Positions 15,829-24,288 of a DNA stretch of 64,000 nt are shown one piece after another (within the stretch, counting starts at the first letter, position 1; each line of letters opens with the position of its first letter). Under the pieces are notes generated by a model. The model ran no database searches, was not told where the DNA came from, and saw only the letters and a program-made list of their open reading frames with translations. The translations under genes were made by a program, and so were the position numbers. This DNA comes from an uncultured Opitutia bacterium (lineage in GTDB: Bacteria; Verrucomicrobiota; Verrucomicrobiia; Opitutales; Opitutaceae): contig CAIPAH010000024.1 in NCBI GenBank assembly GCA_903862955.1, positions 310,001 to 374,000 on the forward strand, in the 5' to 3' direction.

Positions 15829-16966
15829 CGCTGTCAGCCGCCGCGGCGGGCGTCTCGTCGGCAAGCGAGGCGAGTTCCTTGATCAGGCTGTCGATCGCCC
15901 GGGCCCGGCTCGCCTCGACGGCTTTCAACAGCGTTACCTCGAAATTGATCTTCTCGGCCAGGCCCAGCTTCACCGCACCTTCGCCTTCGCGCAGGCCGTC
16001 CAATAGCCGCGTGATTTGCTCCGTCGTCATCGGTTCGCCGCCCAACGCGTTGCTCCGGCCACCCTGCGCAATCGCGTCCAGCAGCGCCGTGCGCACGTGC
16101 GCCTGCAGGTCCGACAGCAGGCGCACCAGATCGCGTCCGTCCGCGTCGCATTCGTCCACGATCGCAACGATCTTCTGGTGATCGCCCGCCGCCAGCGCGC
16201 CCGCCAACGCGGTGATCTTCTCCGCCGCCACGAGGCCGTAGACGTCGAGCACGTCCGGCTCGGAGATTTCCCCGCCGCAAAACGAGATCATCTGGTCGAG
16301 GATGGATTGCGCGTCGCGCATGCCGCCGTCGGCGAGTCGCGCGATGCACGCCAGCGCGGCGTCGGTGATCTTGATTTTCTCGGCCTTCGCGATTTTCGCC
16401 AGCCGCTCGACGATCAGCGCCGGCGGGATCGGGCGGAGGTCGAAGCGCTGGCAGCGCGACACGATCGTGGCCAAAACCTTCTGCGGCTCCGTCGTGGCGA
16501 ACACGAACTTCACGTGCTCCGGCGGCTCCTCCAGCGTCTTGAGCAGCGCGTTGAAGGCCTGCACCGAGAGCATGTGCACCTCGTCAATGATGTAGACCTT
16601 GAACTTCCCCTGCGCCGGCGCGTAGCGCACGGTGTCGCGCAGGTCACGCACCTGGTCCACGCCGTTGTTCGACGCACCGTCGATCTCGATCACGTCGAGG
16701 TGCGAACCCTCGGCGATCGCGAGGCAGGCCGGGTCGTTGACGTCAAAGTCCGCCTTCGGCCCGCCCGTGCAGTTCAGCGCCTTGGCAAAGAGCCGCGCGA
16801 GCGACGTCTTGCCGGTGCCGCGCGGGCCGACAAAGAGGTAGGCGTGCGCGATGCGGTTGCGGCTGATGGCGTTCTTCAGCGTCCGCACCACGTGGTCCTG
16901 CCCGACGACGTCGTCGAAGGTCTGCGACCGCCACTTGCGGGCGATGACTTGGTAGGCGGGAGGCAC
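15812..16966 (-). CDS. dnaX: DNA polymerase III subunit gamma (frame-zero dnaX product)
   Basis: A 384-residue clamp-loader ATPase. The N-terminal '[20 protein letters not shown]' is typical of DnaX. Walker A is '[20 protein letters not shown]', the DExH-type Walker B is '[10 protein letters not shown]', and the sensor-1 region reads '[12 protein letters not shown]'. The usual four-Cys zinc module is largely missing: only one Cys follows 'AKALN', and another sits in '[11 protein letters not shown]'. Frame zero stops at 15812 just after an A10 run, giving a protein with domains I-III only, the size expected for gamma. A longer tau arises by slippage (see the extension to 15447). The SRP RNA gene lies just upstream, a common neighbourhood. 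Confidence 0.93.
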   Translation of the reverse strand: MPPAYQVIARKWRSQTFDDVVGQDHVVRTLKNAISRNRIAHAYLFVGPRGTGKTSLARLFAKALNCTGGPKADFDVNDPACLAIAEGSHLDVIEIDGASNNGVDQVRDLRDTVRYAPAQGKFKVYIIDEVHMLSVQAFNALLKTLEEPPEHVKFVFATTEPQKVLATIVSRCQRFDLRPIPPALIVERLAKIAKAEKIKITDAALACIARLADGGMRDAQSILDQMISFCGGEISEPDVLDVYGLVAAEKITALAGALAAGDHQKIVAIVDECDADGRDLVRLLSDLQAHVRTALLDAIAQGGRSNALGGEPMTTEQITRLLDGLREGEGAVKLGLAEKINFEVTLLKAVEASRARAIDSLIKELASLADETPAAAADSEKKKD

Positions 16967-17031
16967 TGAGCCAAGACCAAATCCGAAATCCCAAAGCGCA
17001 AATAAAAACGTCCGCCAACGGCAGCCGGAGG

Positions 17032-17248
17032 TTGAAGGGGAAGCCAGAAAGCCAGGTTCAAGGCAGATCGCGGAAGCGCGAAAACGCGGAAGCTGAGCAT
17101 GTCTCAGCCGGAAGCCAGAAAACCAGGAAAAGACCTCCTGGTTTCCAGGCTTCCGGCTAAACGACCTGACACTCCGCGCTTTTGCGCTTCCGCGATCCGG
17201 TATGAAGGTTCGTTCCTGGCTTCCTGCCTTCCCCCTTCAATCCAGCAA
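17032..17248. repeat. dispersed palindromic repeat, AGCCGGAAGCCAGGAA family
   Basis: A composite inverted repeat upstream of dnaX. An outer arm related to AGCCGGAAGCCAGGAAACC is paired with its complement, and an inner arm related to GATCGCGGAAGCGC recurs in inverted form. Copies or part copies lie at 18918, 20971, 31264, 32870, 40505, 53835 and 58815. No gene is visible between dnaX and the SRP RNA other than this and the short TCGAAATTCG repeat at 17290-17330. Confidence 0.8.
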
Positions 17249-17289
17249 CCGTCGCCCCGGCCGCTGATGTCCCGCGTTCGCGGGAGCCT

Positions 17290-17330
17290 CAAAAATCGAA
17301 ATTCGCCAATCGAAATTCGAAAATAAAAAA
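17290..17330. repeat. ATCGAAATTCG-family repeat (intergenic copy)
   Basis: AT-rich stretch with two ATCGAAATTCG units, directly after the SRP RNA 3' end. The same sequence family occurs inside sucB, lpdA and at the start of kdsC, where it is translated. Confidence 0.7.
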
Positions 17331-17437
17331 AAGGTGGCCAGGCACTCCACGGCACTGGAAGAACGTCGTTGCCGTTGCTGCCTTCCGGCCCTGGCGGAGT
17401 TCACGCGTCTGCCCATGCATGGCACCTGGCCGAGGCG
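17331..17437 (-). ncRNA. ffs: signal recognition particle RNA, small bacterial (4.5S) type
   Basis: On the minus strand the conserved SRP domain IV loop is present: 'CCAGGGCCGGAAGGCAGCAA', the site bound by Ffh. The 5' end (about 17437, CCTCGGCCAGG) pairs with the 3' end (GTGCCTGGCC), closing a single long hairpin of about 105 bases. A run of seven T follows and would terminate it. This is the short form lacking an Alu domain. Position next to dnaX is common in bacteria. The exact ends are inferred from the pairing. Confidence 0.93.
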
Positions 17438-17535
17438 GACGATGCCCCGCTTTCCCCGTCGCGCAACCTCCATTTTCCGCGGTTGCGCTGTCGCCTCGTG
17501 GGTCGGGGTTTACCGCCCGACACCCTGCCCCAACC

Positions 17536-17964
17536 TCACTGCGGCGGGGGCCCGGGCGGGTGGTCCTTCAGCCGGCGGGCGCGCTCCTCCATGAAATGGC
17601 GGATGCGCTCGCGCTGCCGGGTAACCTGTTCGTCAAACTTGGCCTTCTGCTCAGGCGTGAGCACCGCGGAAATCTCCCCCTGCATGCGCACCAGGACCGC
17701 CGCGGACGTCCGCTGCGTCGAGCGCCGCAGGTCGCGCAGCTCATCCGACGCCGCCGTCACGATCGGATCAATCTTCGCCTGCTGTTCCGGCGTGAGGGCG
17801 AGTTCAGTCACCAGGCGCTTCATCAGCTGCGGGCCGTATTGCTCGCCCATCGGCTGGCGCTGCATGAAATTCCGGCCCCAGCGCAGGCTGGAAAGTCCGC
17901 CAACCAGGATGCCGGCGAGGAAGATGCCGGTGAAGGCGAGGATCACTTTCCAGGGTTTGTCCAT
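17536..17964 (-). CDS. periplasmic heavy-metal-resistance/CpxP-like sensor protein
   Basis: A 142-residue protein with an N-terminal membrane anchor ('VILAFTGIFLAGILVGGLSS') and a long helical periplasmic part. 'ELALTPEQQAKIDPIVTAA' and 'EISAVLTPEQKAKFDEQV' are the two LTPEQ-type motifs of the Spy/CpxP/CnrX-like fold. It ends in a Pro-rich tail. It is the last of three genes with an ECF sigma factor and a small membrane protein. In known systems such sensors release an anti-sigma factor under envelope or metal stress; that is the likely role here. ATG 17964 is chosen because upstream codons belong to the previous gene's reverse frames. Confidence 0.8.
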   Translation of the reverse strand: MDKPWKVILAFTGIFLAGILVGGLSSLRWGRNFMQRQPMGEQYGPQLMKRLVTELALTPEQQAKIDPIVTAASDELRDLRRSTQRTSAAVLVRMQGEISAVLTPEQKAKFDEQVTRQRERIRHFMEERARRLKDHPPGPPPQ

Positions 17965-17968
17965 GGGC

Positions 17969-18268
17969 TCAGGAGGCGAGGTCGACGATCTCGGCCACGG
18001 GGTCGTCCGCGCCGGTGGCGACTTCGTCGCGGAATAGCCCGGCGAGGGTGGAATAATTCGCGGCGACGCAAACCACGGCAAGCAGCGCGGCCAGGCCGAG
18101 CGCGCGCAGCGAGAACCGTTCGAGCAGCGATGCCACGGCACGCTCCGGCACCATCGCCAGTGCCGCCACGCGGGTGCCAAAGCCATACGGCGCGGCCGTG
18201 TCGCGGTCATCCGGGGCCGAGCGGGCGGCTGCGGTAAGGCGCGGCCATTTCGAATCTGCGGGGTTCAT
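17969..18268 (-). CDS. small single-pass membrane protein, probable anti-sigma partner
   Basis: A 99-residue protein not assigned to a family. It has a soluble N-terminal half ('MNPADSKWPRLTAAARSAP'), one membrane helix ('LGLAALLAVVCVAANYSTLA') and a short acidic tail. Its ATG overlaps the sigma factor stop by four bases (ATGA), and the sensor gene begins four bases after its own stop. That tight coupling suggests an anti-sigma or accessory role, although no zinc anti-sigma motif is visible. Confidence 0.65.
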   Translation of the reverse strand: MNPADSKWPRLTAAARSAPDDRDTAAPYGFGTRVAALAMVPERAVASLLERFSLRALGLAALLAVVCVAANYSTLAGLFRDEVATGADDPVAEIVDLAS

Positions 18269-18855
18269 GAGCGTTCCTTTTGTTCTAGTTCCTGAAATAG
18301 TTTCTGCAACTTCCGTCTGGCGCGAAAGGCGCGGACCTTCACGAGCGACTGGCTCCAGCCGGTGAGGCCGCTGATCTCCGCGATGGTCTTCTGCTCCAGG
18401 TCGAGCAGCTGGATGACCATGCGGTCGTCGGGCTTGAGTTCGCCCAGCAGCTTGTGCACAAGCTCGCGCGCGGCGAGCGCGTCGCCCGCCTCCACGTCGT
18501 TCTCGTTCGTCATCACCGCGTCCAGCACATCGGCCTCGTTCTCCGACAGGTCCGCCCACCGGAACTCCGGCCGGCGCTTCTGCGCACGGAGCTGGTCAAT
18601 GCAGGTCGTCACCGCGATCCGCGACACCCAGTGCGGAAACGGCACGGCGCCTTTGTATTGTTCAAGTCGGGCAAACATTTTCAGAAAGATGTCCTGGGCC
18701 AGGTCTTCCTCGGCGACGCGACGCGGCAGGTGCGCGCGGACGATGCGAATGACAAGCGGGTAAAGATGGTCGACCAGCGCGCGCGCTGCCGCCTGGTCGC
18801 GCTCGCGCACCAGCGCCAGGCAGCCGGCCAAATCGAACGACTCGTCTTCAGGCAT
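18265..18855 (-). CDS. ECF-type RNA polymerase sigma factor
   Basis: A 196-residue sigma-70 family factor of group 4. Region 2 is seen as 'AEEDLAQDIFLKMFARLEQY' and 'VSRIAVTTCIDQLRAQKRRP'. Region 4 is seen as 'LLDLEQKTIAEISGLTGWSQ', ending in a basic helix ('VKVRAFRARRKLQKLF'). It heads a three-gene operon with a membrane protein and a CpxP/CnrX-like periplasmic protein, so it probably responds to an envelope or metal signal. Target promoters are unknown. Confidence 0.93.
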   Translation of the reverse strand: MPEDESFDLAGCLALVRERDQAAARALVDHLYPLVIRIVRAHLPRRVAEEDLAQDIFLKMFARLEQYKGAVPFPHWVSRIAVTTCIDQLRAQKRRPEFRWADLSENEADVLDAVMTNENDVEAGDALAARELVHKLLGELKPDDRMVIQLLDLEQKTIAEISGLTGWSQSLVKVRAFRARRKLQKLFQELEQKERS

Positions 18856-18917
18856 AGGTGAATGTGGGCAAACTCATGCACAACAGGCAAGACGGAGCGG
18901 GAAGCCCCAAGTTACAG

Positions 18918-19016
18918 GTTTTTAGCCGGAAGCCAGGAAACCAGGAACGAACCTTCAATCCCCATCGCGGAAGCGCAATTTGCCTTGTTCCTGGTTTCTT
19001 GGCTTCCGGCTAAAAG
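18918..19016. repeat. AGCCGGAAGCCAGGAA-family palindrome
   Basis: Outer arms TTTAGCCGGAAGCCAGGAAA and its complement near 19000-19015 flank an inner ATCGCGGAAGCGCAA segment. This fills most of the space between the divergent sigma-factor and leuA genes. Confidence 0.8.
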
Positions 19017-19105
19017 CATGCCGCACCCATCACCTCTCGCCCCTCACCCATGACCTGACCGGGCATTGACACCCCCCGGCGCTCGCCCCTAACTGCCCGC
19101 CGCTC

Positions 19106-19190
19106 ATGCGAAACCTGCCTCCGGCGCTTCGACTTACCGTCACGCACGATCTTTGAATCGCCGCGTCGCGGTCGATCGTGCGTCCTGCCG
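19106..19190 (+). promoter_or_regulatory. possible leucine-rich leader peptide and hairpin upstream of leuA
   Basis: A 16-codon frame at 19106-19156 reads MRNLPPALRLTVTHDL, with four Leu codons. Its end overlaps the left arm of a perfect 10-base inverted repeat, ACGCACGATC (19142-19151) with GATCGTGCGT (19174-19183). A TTGACA lies at 19066-19071, but no good -10 is seen. The layout resembles a leu attenuator, yet the Leu codons are not clustered and no T-run follows the hairpin. Tentative. Confidence 0.3.
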
Positions 19191-19260
19191 TCGGTTTTCC
19201 GCCGCCCCCGCGCGGTGTGTGGTCCAGCTTCCTCTCCTCTTTCCCGCCCGTTTCGCAGCC

Positions 19261-20928
19261 ATGCAACCCTCTCCCGTCACGAAATACCGCCCGTTCCCGC
19301 CCGTCGACTTGCCCAACCGCCAGTGGCCAACGCGCTCCCTCACCGCCGCGCCCATCTGGTGCAGCGTTGACCTCCGCGACGGCAACCAGGCCCTCGCCCA
19401 GCCCATGAGCGTCGAGGAGAAGCTCGAGTATTTCGACCTCCTCGTGAAGGTCGGCTTCAAGGAAATCGAGGTCGGCTTTCCCTCCGCTTCCCAGATCGAA
19501 TTCGATTTTTGCCGCCGGCTGATCGACGAGAAGCGCATCCCCGCCGACGTCACCATCCAAATCCTCTGCCAGTGCCGCGAGGACCTCATCACGCGGTCGC
19601 TCGAGGCGCTGCGCGGCGCGAAGCAGGCCATCTTCCATCTCTACAACTCCACGTCGCCCAAACAGCGGGAATACGTCTTCAACGCCAGCCGCGCCGACGT
19701 CACCGCCATCGCCACGCGCGCCGTCGCCTTCCTGAAAAGATCGATGGCGCCCCTCGTCGCCGCCGGCACGCACGTTCGCCTCGAGTACTCCCCCGAGAGC
19801 TTCACCAGCACCGAGCTAGAGTTCGCGCTCGAGATTTGCGAGGCCGTGACCGACGTCTGGCAGCCGACCGTCGCGGACAAGATCATCCTCAATCTCCCCG
19901 CCACCGTCGAATACGCCACGCCCAACGTCCACGCCGACCAGATCGAGTGGATGGCCACGCATCTCACGCGCCGCGACCGCACCATCATCTCGCTCCACAC
20001 GCACAACGACCGCGGCACCGGCATCGCCGCCACCGAGCTCGCGCTGCTCGCCGGCGCCGACCGCGTCGAGGGCACGCTCTTCGGCAACGGCGAGCGCACC
20101 GGCAACGTCGACCTCGTGACCGTTGCGCTGAACCTCTACACGCACGGCATCCACCCGGGCCTCGACTTCTCCGACATCAACGGCATCCGCGAGATCTACG
20201 AGCGCTGCACCAAGCTCGAGGTGCCCGTCCGCTCGCCCTACGCTGGCGAACTCGTCTTCACCGCCTTCAGCGGCTCGCACCAGGACGCCATCAAGAAGTC
20301 GCTCCCGCACCAGAAGCCCGGCCGCCCGTGGGACGTGCTCTACATCCCGATCGACCCCGCCGACGTGGGCCGCAGCTACAAGGCCATCATCCGCATCAAC
20401 AGCCAGTCCGGCAAGGGCGGCGTCGCCTACGTGCTTGAGCACGACTTCGGCTTCACCCTGCCGAAGCTCATGCACAAGGAGATCGGCAAGATCATCAACG
20501 ACCTCGCCGACACCACCGGCCGCGAACTCACGCCCGCGGAGATCCACGCCGCGTTCCAGCGCGAGTATCTCGCCCGCACCGCACCGCTCGCACTCGAGCA
20601 TTTCAAGACCACCGAGAAGGACAGCGCCGTGAAGTGCGAGGCGCGCCTCACCCTCGACGGCCAGAAAATTTCCCTCACCGGCTCCGGCAACGGCCCGATC
20701 GACGCATTCGTCCGCGCGCTCGCGACCACCACCCTGCCCAAGTTCGAGGTGCAGAGCTACTCCGAGCACTCCCTCGGCAAGGGCGCCGAGGCGCGCGCCG
20801 TCAGCTACATCCAGGTCAAGACCGACCGCGGCGCCACGCTCTTCGGCGCCGGCATCGACACCAACATCGAATTAGCCTCGATCAAGGCGATCGTGAGCGC
20901 GCTGAACCGCGCGCTGGCGAAACGCTGA
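19261..20928 (+). CDS. leuA: 2-isopropylmalate synthase
   Basis: A 555-residue enzyme joining acetyl-CoA and 2-oxoisovalerate in the first committed step of leucine synthesis. The HMGL-like TIM barrel opens with 'PIWCSVDLRDGNQALAQPMS' (metal-binding Asp and catalytic Arg). 'ISLHTHNDRGTGIAATELAL' carries the metal-binding H-x-H, and 'VEGTLFGNGERTGNVDLVT' is the second signature. The C-terminal regulatory domain includes 'LTGSGNGPIDAFVRALA'. Length and N-terminus fit the LeuA type 2 group (as in actinobacteria). ATG 19261 is chosen since family similarity begins there. Confidence 0.95.
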   Translation: MQPSPVTKYRPFPPVDLPNRQWPTRSLTAAPIWCSVDLRDGNQALAQPMSVEEKLEYFDLLVKVGFKEIEVGFPSASQIEFDFCRRLIDEKRIPADVTIQILCQCREDLITRSLEALRGAKQAIFHLYNSTSPKQREYVFNASRADVTAIATRAVAFLKRSMAPLVAAGTHVRLEYSPESFTSTELEFALEICEAVTDVWQPTVADKIILNLPATVEYATPNVHADQIEWMATHLTRRDRTIISLHTHNDRGTGIAATELALLAGADRVEGTLFGNGERTGNVDLVTVALNLYTHGIHPGLDFSDINGIREIYERCTKLEVPVRSPYAGELVFTAFSGSHQDAIKKSLPHQKPGRPWDVLYIPIDPADVGRSYKAIIRINSQSGKGGVAYVLEHDFGFTLPKLMHKEIGKIINDLADTTGRELTPAEIHAAFQREYLARTAPLALEHFKTTEKDSAVKCEARLTLDGQKISLTGSGNGPIDAFVRALATTTLPKFEVQSYSEHSLGKGAEARAVSYIQVKTDRGATLFGAGIDTNIELASIKAIVSALNRALAKR

Positions 20929-20945
20929 GCTGGCTAATCGCGAAA

Positions 20946-21215
20946 CCGTAGGTCGGGCTTTACGCCCGATAGGTTTTTAGCCGGAAGCCAGGAAAGATCG
21001 TCCAAACCGTATCGCGAAAGCGCGGAAGAGTGGAAACGCTGAATTACAAACCGCTTGGGAGCGGGTCACTGCCAGTCGCCCGCTCCCAAGCGTCTGCAGT
21101 TTCTGCGCTTTCGCCTCTTTGCGTTTCCGCGATCTGCCTTGTTCCTGGTTTCCTGGCTTCCGGCTAAAACCATTCCGTCTCTCCGCTTTTCCGTGCTTCC
21201 GCGATCCGGATCGAT
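20946..21215. repeat. compound repeat: GTAGGTCGGGCTTTACGCCC unit joined to AGCCGGAAGCCAGGAA palindrome
   Basis: This region fills the 336 bases between leuA and rlmN. It begins with one GTAGGTCGGGC-TTTAC-GCCCGAT hairpin (20949-20971). It continues with nested inverted arms: AGCCGGAAGCCAGGAAA, then ATCGCGAAAGCGCGGAA, then GCTTGGGAGCGGG, each mirrored to about 21170. A partial extra arm lies to 21215. No gene is seen here. Confidence 0.8.
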
Positions 21216-21264
21216 GGTTTCGCCTGCTTGCGCTCCCACGGCCGATCCCCAGCGTTGCCTCCGC

Positions 21265-22383
21265 ATGAAGTTCGCTCCGGCTAAACTCCCGCTCACCGGC
21301 GAGACACTCGACTCCCTCACCGCCGCCCTCGCGGCGCACGGCGAGCCGGCTTTCCGCGCAGGGCAGATCATGGAGTGGCTGTACAAGAAGCGTGTCACGT
21401 CCTGGGACGCCATGACCAACCTTTCCAAGCCGCTGCGCACGTGGCTCGCCGACACCTACGACCTCATGCCGGCCGAACTCGTGCTCAACAAGCACTCCGA
21501 GGACGTCACCGACAAGCTCCTGCTCGAGCTCCGCGACGGCTCCCTCATCGAGACGGTCATCATCCGCGCCCCGCAGGACGGCGTCGGGATCGACCACTCG
21601 CGCAAGACCATCTGCATCTCCACCCAGGTCGGCTGCGCCATGGGCTGCGTGTTCTGCGCCAGCGGGCTCGCCGGGCTCAAGCGCGACCTCTCCGCCGGCG
21701 AGATCGTCGCCCAGCTCCTGCAGGTCTGCCGCAGCGAGGACGCCCGCACGCCGCGCGCCCGCATGGAACTGGCCTCGTTCGACAACATCGTCGTCATGGG
21801 CATGGGTGAGCCGCTGGCCAACTACGACGCCCTCATCCGCGCCCTCACCATCGTCAACTCCGAGTGGGGTCTCGGCTTCGGCGCCCGCCGCATCACGATC
21901 TCCACCAGCGGCCTCGTCCCGAAGATCGAAAAACTCGCCGAGGAGCCGCTCGGTTTCCGCCTCGCCATCTCGCTCCACGGTGCCACCGACGCCGTCCGCG
22001 AGCAGATCATGCCCGTCAACAAGGCCTATCCGCTCGCGAAACTGCTCCCGGCCGTGAAGGCATTCTCCGAGAAGCACGGCCGCATGGTCACTCTGGAGTT
22101 CATCCTGATCGAGGACGTGAACGACTCGCTTGAGCAGGCGAAGCTCCTCCGCAACATCGCGCTCGACCTGCACGCCCACGTGAACCTGATCCCCTACAAC
22201 ACCGTCGAGGGCCTCCCGTGGAAGCGCCCCTCGATCACGCGCCAGGAACGCTTCGCCGACATCCTCCGCGCCGCCCAGATCTCCGTGACCCTCCGCCGCG
22301 AAAAAGGCCACGACATCAACGCCGCCTGCGGCCAGCTCCGCCTCAAAACCGAAAAATCCCGCGAGCTGTCGTCCGTCTCATAA
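21265..22383 (+). CDS. rlmN: 23S rRNA (adenine-2503-C2)/tRNA-A37 methyltransferase
   Basis: A 372-residue radical-SAM enzyme methylating C2 of A2503 in 23S rRNA and A37 in some tRNAs. The iron-sulfur motif CxxxCxxC is 'CAMGCVFCASGLAGLKRDL'. 'NIVVMGMGEPLANYD' binds SAM, and a C-terminal Cys lies in 'INAACGQLR', the methyl-carrying Cys of this family. The N-terminal accessory domain 'GQIMEWLYKKRVTSWDAMTN' is also typical. ATG 21265 is used; earlier in-frame ATGs fall in the repeat. Confidence 0.95.
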   Translation: MKFAPAKLPLTGETLDSLTAALAAHGEPAFRAGQIMEWLYKKRVTSWDAMTNLSKPLRTWLADTYDLMPAELVLNKHSEDVTDKLLLELRDGSLIETVIIRAPQDGVGIDHSRKTICISTQVGCAMGCVFCASGLAGLKRDLSAGEIVAQLLQVCRSEDARTPRARMELASFDNIVVMGMGEPLANYDALIRALTIVNSEWGLGFGARRITISTSGLVPKIEKLAEEPLGFRLAISLHGATDAVREQIMPVNKAYPLAKLLPAVKAFSEKHGRMVTLEFILIEDVNDSLEQAKLLRNIALDLHAHVNLIPYNTVEGLPWKRPSITRQERFADILRAAQISVTLRREKGHDINAACGQLRLKTEKSRELSSVS

Positions 22384-22430
22384 TTTCCGTTCCTGTCTTC
22401 CTGCCTTCCCCCTAAAAACCCACCCACCAC

Positions 22431-22820
22431 ATGACAATCCTCCGCACCCTCCTCTCCCTCTTCGCCCTCCTCGCGGCCACCGCCGCGTTCGCTGCCGATC
22501 CCACCGGCACTTGGCAATGGTCCACGCATTCGAAGGCCGGCGACATCCCCACCACCCTCACCCTCGCCTCCAAGGACGGCCACGTCAGCGGCGCCTACTC
22601 AAACCAGTTCGGCGACACCGCGATCAGCAACCCCACCCTCCAGGCCGACGTGATCACCTTCGACGTGGTGCGCACCATGGGCGGCAAGCCGTATATCGTC
22701 CACTACCACGGCAAGATCGAAGTCGACACGATCACGGGCACCATCGAAGCCCCCGGCCACGACGGCGGCCCGGGCGTGAAACTGCCTTGGACTGCGACTC
22801 GCGCGCCCAAGCACGGCTGA
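22431..22820 (+). CDS. small secreted protein of unknown function
   Basis: A 129-residue protein with a clear signal peptide ('TLLSLFALLAATAAFAADPTG', cut after AFA). The mature part is mostly beta: 'GTWQWSTHSKAGDIPTTLTL' and repeated short strands with a G-T-W opening, seen in lipocalin-like secreted proteins of this phylum. I do not recognise a named family. It lies 47 bases after rlmN and 12 before the next secreted protein, so it may be co-transcribed with that. Confidence 0.7.
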   Translation: MTILRTLLSLFALLAATAAFAADPTGTWQWSTHSKAGDIPTTLTLASKDGHVSGAYSNQFGDTAISNPTLQADVITFDVVRTMGGKPYIVHYHGKIEVDTITGTIEAPGHDGGPGVKLPWTATRAPKHG

Positions 22821-22832
22821 CCGTCGCTCGAA

Positions 22833-23756
22833 ATGTCCGCCCAATCCTCAAACCCTGCTTTGATCATTGGGCTTCGCCCTTTTCGCCTCGTTTCCCGGCT
22901 CCTCGCCTTCGCCTTGTTCGCGCTCGCGGGGCGGGCCGAGGTGACGTTTGACGTCGAGGTGGCGCGGCTGCCGCGGGAGACCTTCGACTATGCGGCCTTT
23001 CACCTCTGGCTGCCGGACCACGCCGGGCCGGTACGCGGGGTCGCGGTCGTGGCGGACGGCATCAACGTCGACGGGCGTACCATGGCCGGACGCCCGTGGC
23101 AGGACTTCGCGCGAGACCATTCGCTCGCGCTGGTGACGGTTTATTTCCGCACGGACGACCTGAGCGGGATGCTCACCTACAGCCAGGCGGAGCATGGCAG
23201 CGGCCGGGCGCTGCTCGCCGGCCTCGCCGCACTCGGCCGGGCCAGCGGGCATCCGGAAATGGAAACCGTGCCCCTGTTTCTCGAGGGCTTCTCCGCGGGC
23301 GGGCAGTTCAGCTACAGCTTCGCCTGCTACCAGCCGGACCGCGTCGCGGCCTTTTGCTCCAACAAGGGCGGCATTTACCTGACGCCCCCGACCGCGGCGG
23401 CGCGCGACGTCCCCGGCCTGTTCATCGCGGGGGAAAAGGACACGCCGTCCCGTCGCTCGGCGATCAAGCTCATCTACACGGAAAACCGGAAGTTGGGCGC
23501 GCGTTGGTGCATGGCGGTGGAGCCCGTCTTCGGTCACAACCACGGCAACCCCACGAACCTCGTGTTCCCCTTCTTCGAGGCCGTGATGCGCGCCCGTGAG
23601 CACCCGGCGTCCGAGCGCGCCGGCATCGTACTCGACCTGGACCATCACCAACTCATCGCCCCCGGCATCCCGCCCAAAACCGCCGGCCTGACCTTCTGGT
23701 TCCCCGACGAACCCACCCTCGCCGTCTGGACCAAGTTCATGGCGAAGGCCAAGTAG
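22833..23756 (+). CDS. secreted alpha/beta-hydrolase-fold protein
   Basis: A 307-residue protein with an N-terminal hydrophobic signal ('LLAFALFALAGRAEV'). The hydrolase core includes 'RGVAVVADGINVDG', a nucleophile elbow 'PLFLEGFSAGGQFSYSFACY' (G-F-S-A-G-G) and a possible His in 'VFGHNHGNPTN'. It resembles secreted esterases or feruloyl-esterase-like proteins, but the substrate cannot be told. It follows another secreted protein closely. Confidence 0.72.
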   Translation: MSAQSSNPALIIGLRPFRLVSRLLAFALFALAGRAEVTFDVEVARLPRETFDYAAFHLWLPDHAGPVRGVAVVADGINVDGRTMAGRPWQDFARDHSLALVTVYFRTDDLSGMLTYSQAEHGSGRALLAGLAALGRASGHPEMETVPLFLEGFSAGGQFSYSFACYQPDRVAAFCSNKGGIYLTPPTAAARDVPGLFIAGEKDTPSRRSAIKLIYTENRKLGARWCMAVEPVFGHNHGNPTNLVFPFFEAVMRAREHPASERAGIVLDLDHHQLIAPGIPPKTAGLTFWFPDEPTLAVWTKFMAKAK

Positions 23757-23796
23757 TCCGTCCGCTCCCCGTGGCCCAGCACCGCAAAAAGGGTAA

Positions 23797-23876
23797 CCGC
23801 GAATCCACGCGAATGGACGCCAATGACCGGGCAGATTCTGACCGTTCGCGTTCATTCGCGTCCATTCGCGGTTCAA
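23797..23876. repeat. CGCGAATGGACGC-family palindrome, partly translated
   Basis: Left arm CCGCGAATCCACGCGAATGG is mirrored by CGTTCATTCGCGTCCATTCG and the tail GCGGTT. It overlaps the start of the small phosphatase gene and supplies its first ATG codons. A related degenerate copy lies at 55731-55805. Confidence 0.75.
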
Positions 23877-24250
23877 CGTCATCACCCCGCCGTCCCCGCA
23901 TCCTGGTCGTCTGCGCCATGAACAAGCAGCGCAGCCTCACGGCGGAGCACCTCTACCGCAACGACGCCCGAATCGAAGTCCGTTCCGCCGGCGTCCGCAG
24001 CGAAGCCAAGCGCCGGGTCAGCGAAGCCGACCTCCGCTGGGCCGATGTCGTCTACGCGATGGAGCCCGACCACAAACGCTGGATCCAGACCCGGTTCGAA
24101 GAGCTCGCACTCCCGCCGATCGAGGTCCTGGATATCCCCGACGACTACGACTACATGGCCGCCGACCTTCAGGAAATCCTGCGCCTGACCCTCGACCCCG
24201 AGATTGCTTCGCTCGCTGCCGCTGGCTTGAAGCACAACCGCAAAGCCTGA
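23813..24250 (+). CDS. low-molecular-weight tyrosine-phosphatase-like protein
   Basis: About 145 residues. The phosphatase loop Cys-X5-Arg-Ser is intact: 'ILVVCAMNKQRSLTAEHLY'. 'RWADVVYAMEPDHKRWIQTR' and 'LDIPDDYDYM' follow, with an Asp pair placed as the general acid. It matches the small predicted-phosphatase group (COG4551-like) of about 110 residues. The extra N-terminus, starting MDANDRAD, is coded by a palindromic repeat. No start codon exists between the repeat and the catalytic Cys, so the repeat seems to supply the translation start (ATG 23813, or GTG 23771). Confidence 0.78.
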   Translation: MDANDRADSDRSRSFASIRGSTSSPRRPRILVVCAMNKQRSLTAEHLYRNDARIEVRSAGVRSEAKRRVSEADLRWADVVYAMEPDHKRWIQTRFEELALPPIEVLDIPDDYDYMAADLQEILRLTLDPEIASLAAAGLKHNRKA

Positions 24251-24288
24251 CCCCATCGGCCCGCCTCGCCAGAAAGAGGACCGTAGCG

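Noticed and set aside
15454-15882. Plus-strand frame over the end of dnaX
   Set aside because: The minus strand of this region reads as the tau tail in the shifted frame, which is the better explanation.
17331-17594. Plus-strand frame over the SRP RNA
   Set aside because: The conserved GGAAGG loop and end pairing on the minus strand identify an RNA gene.
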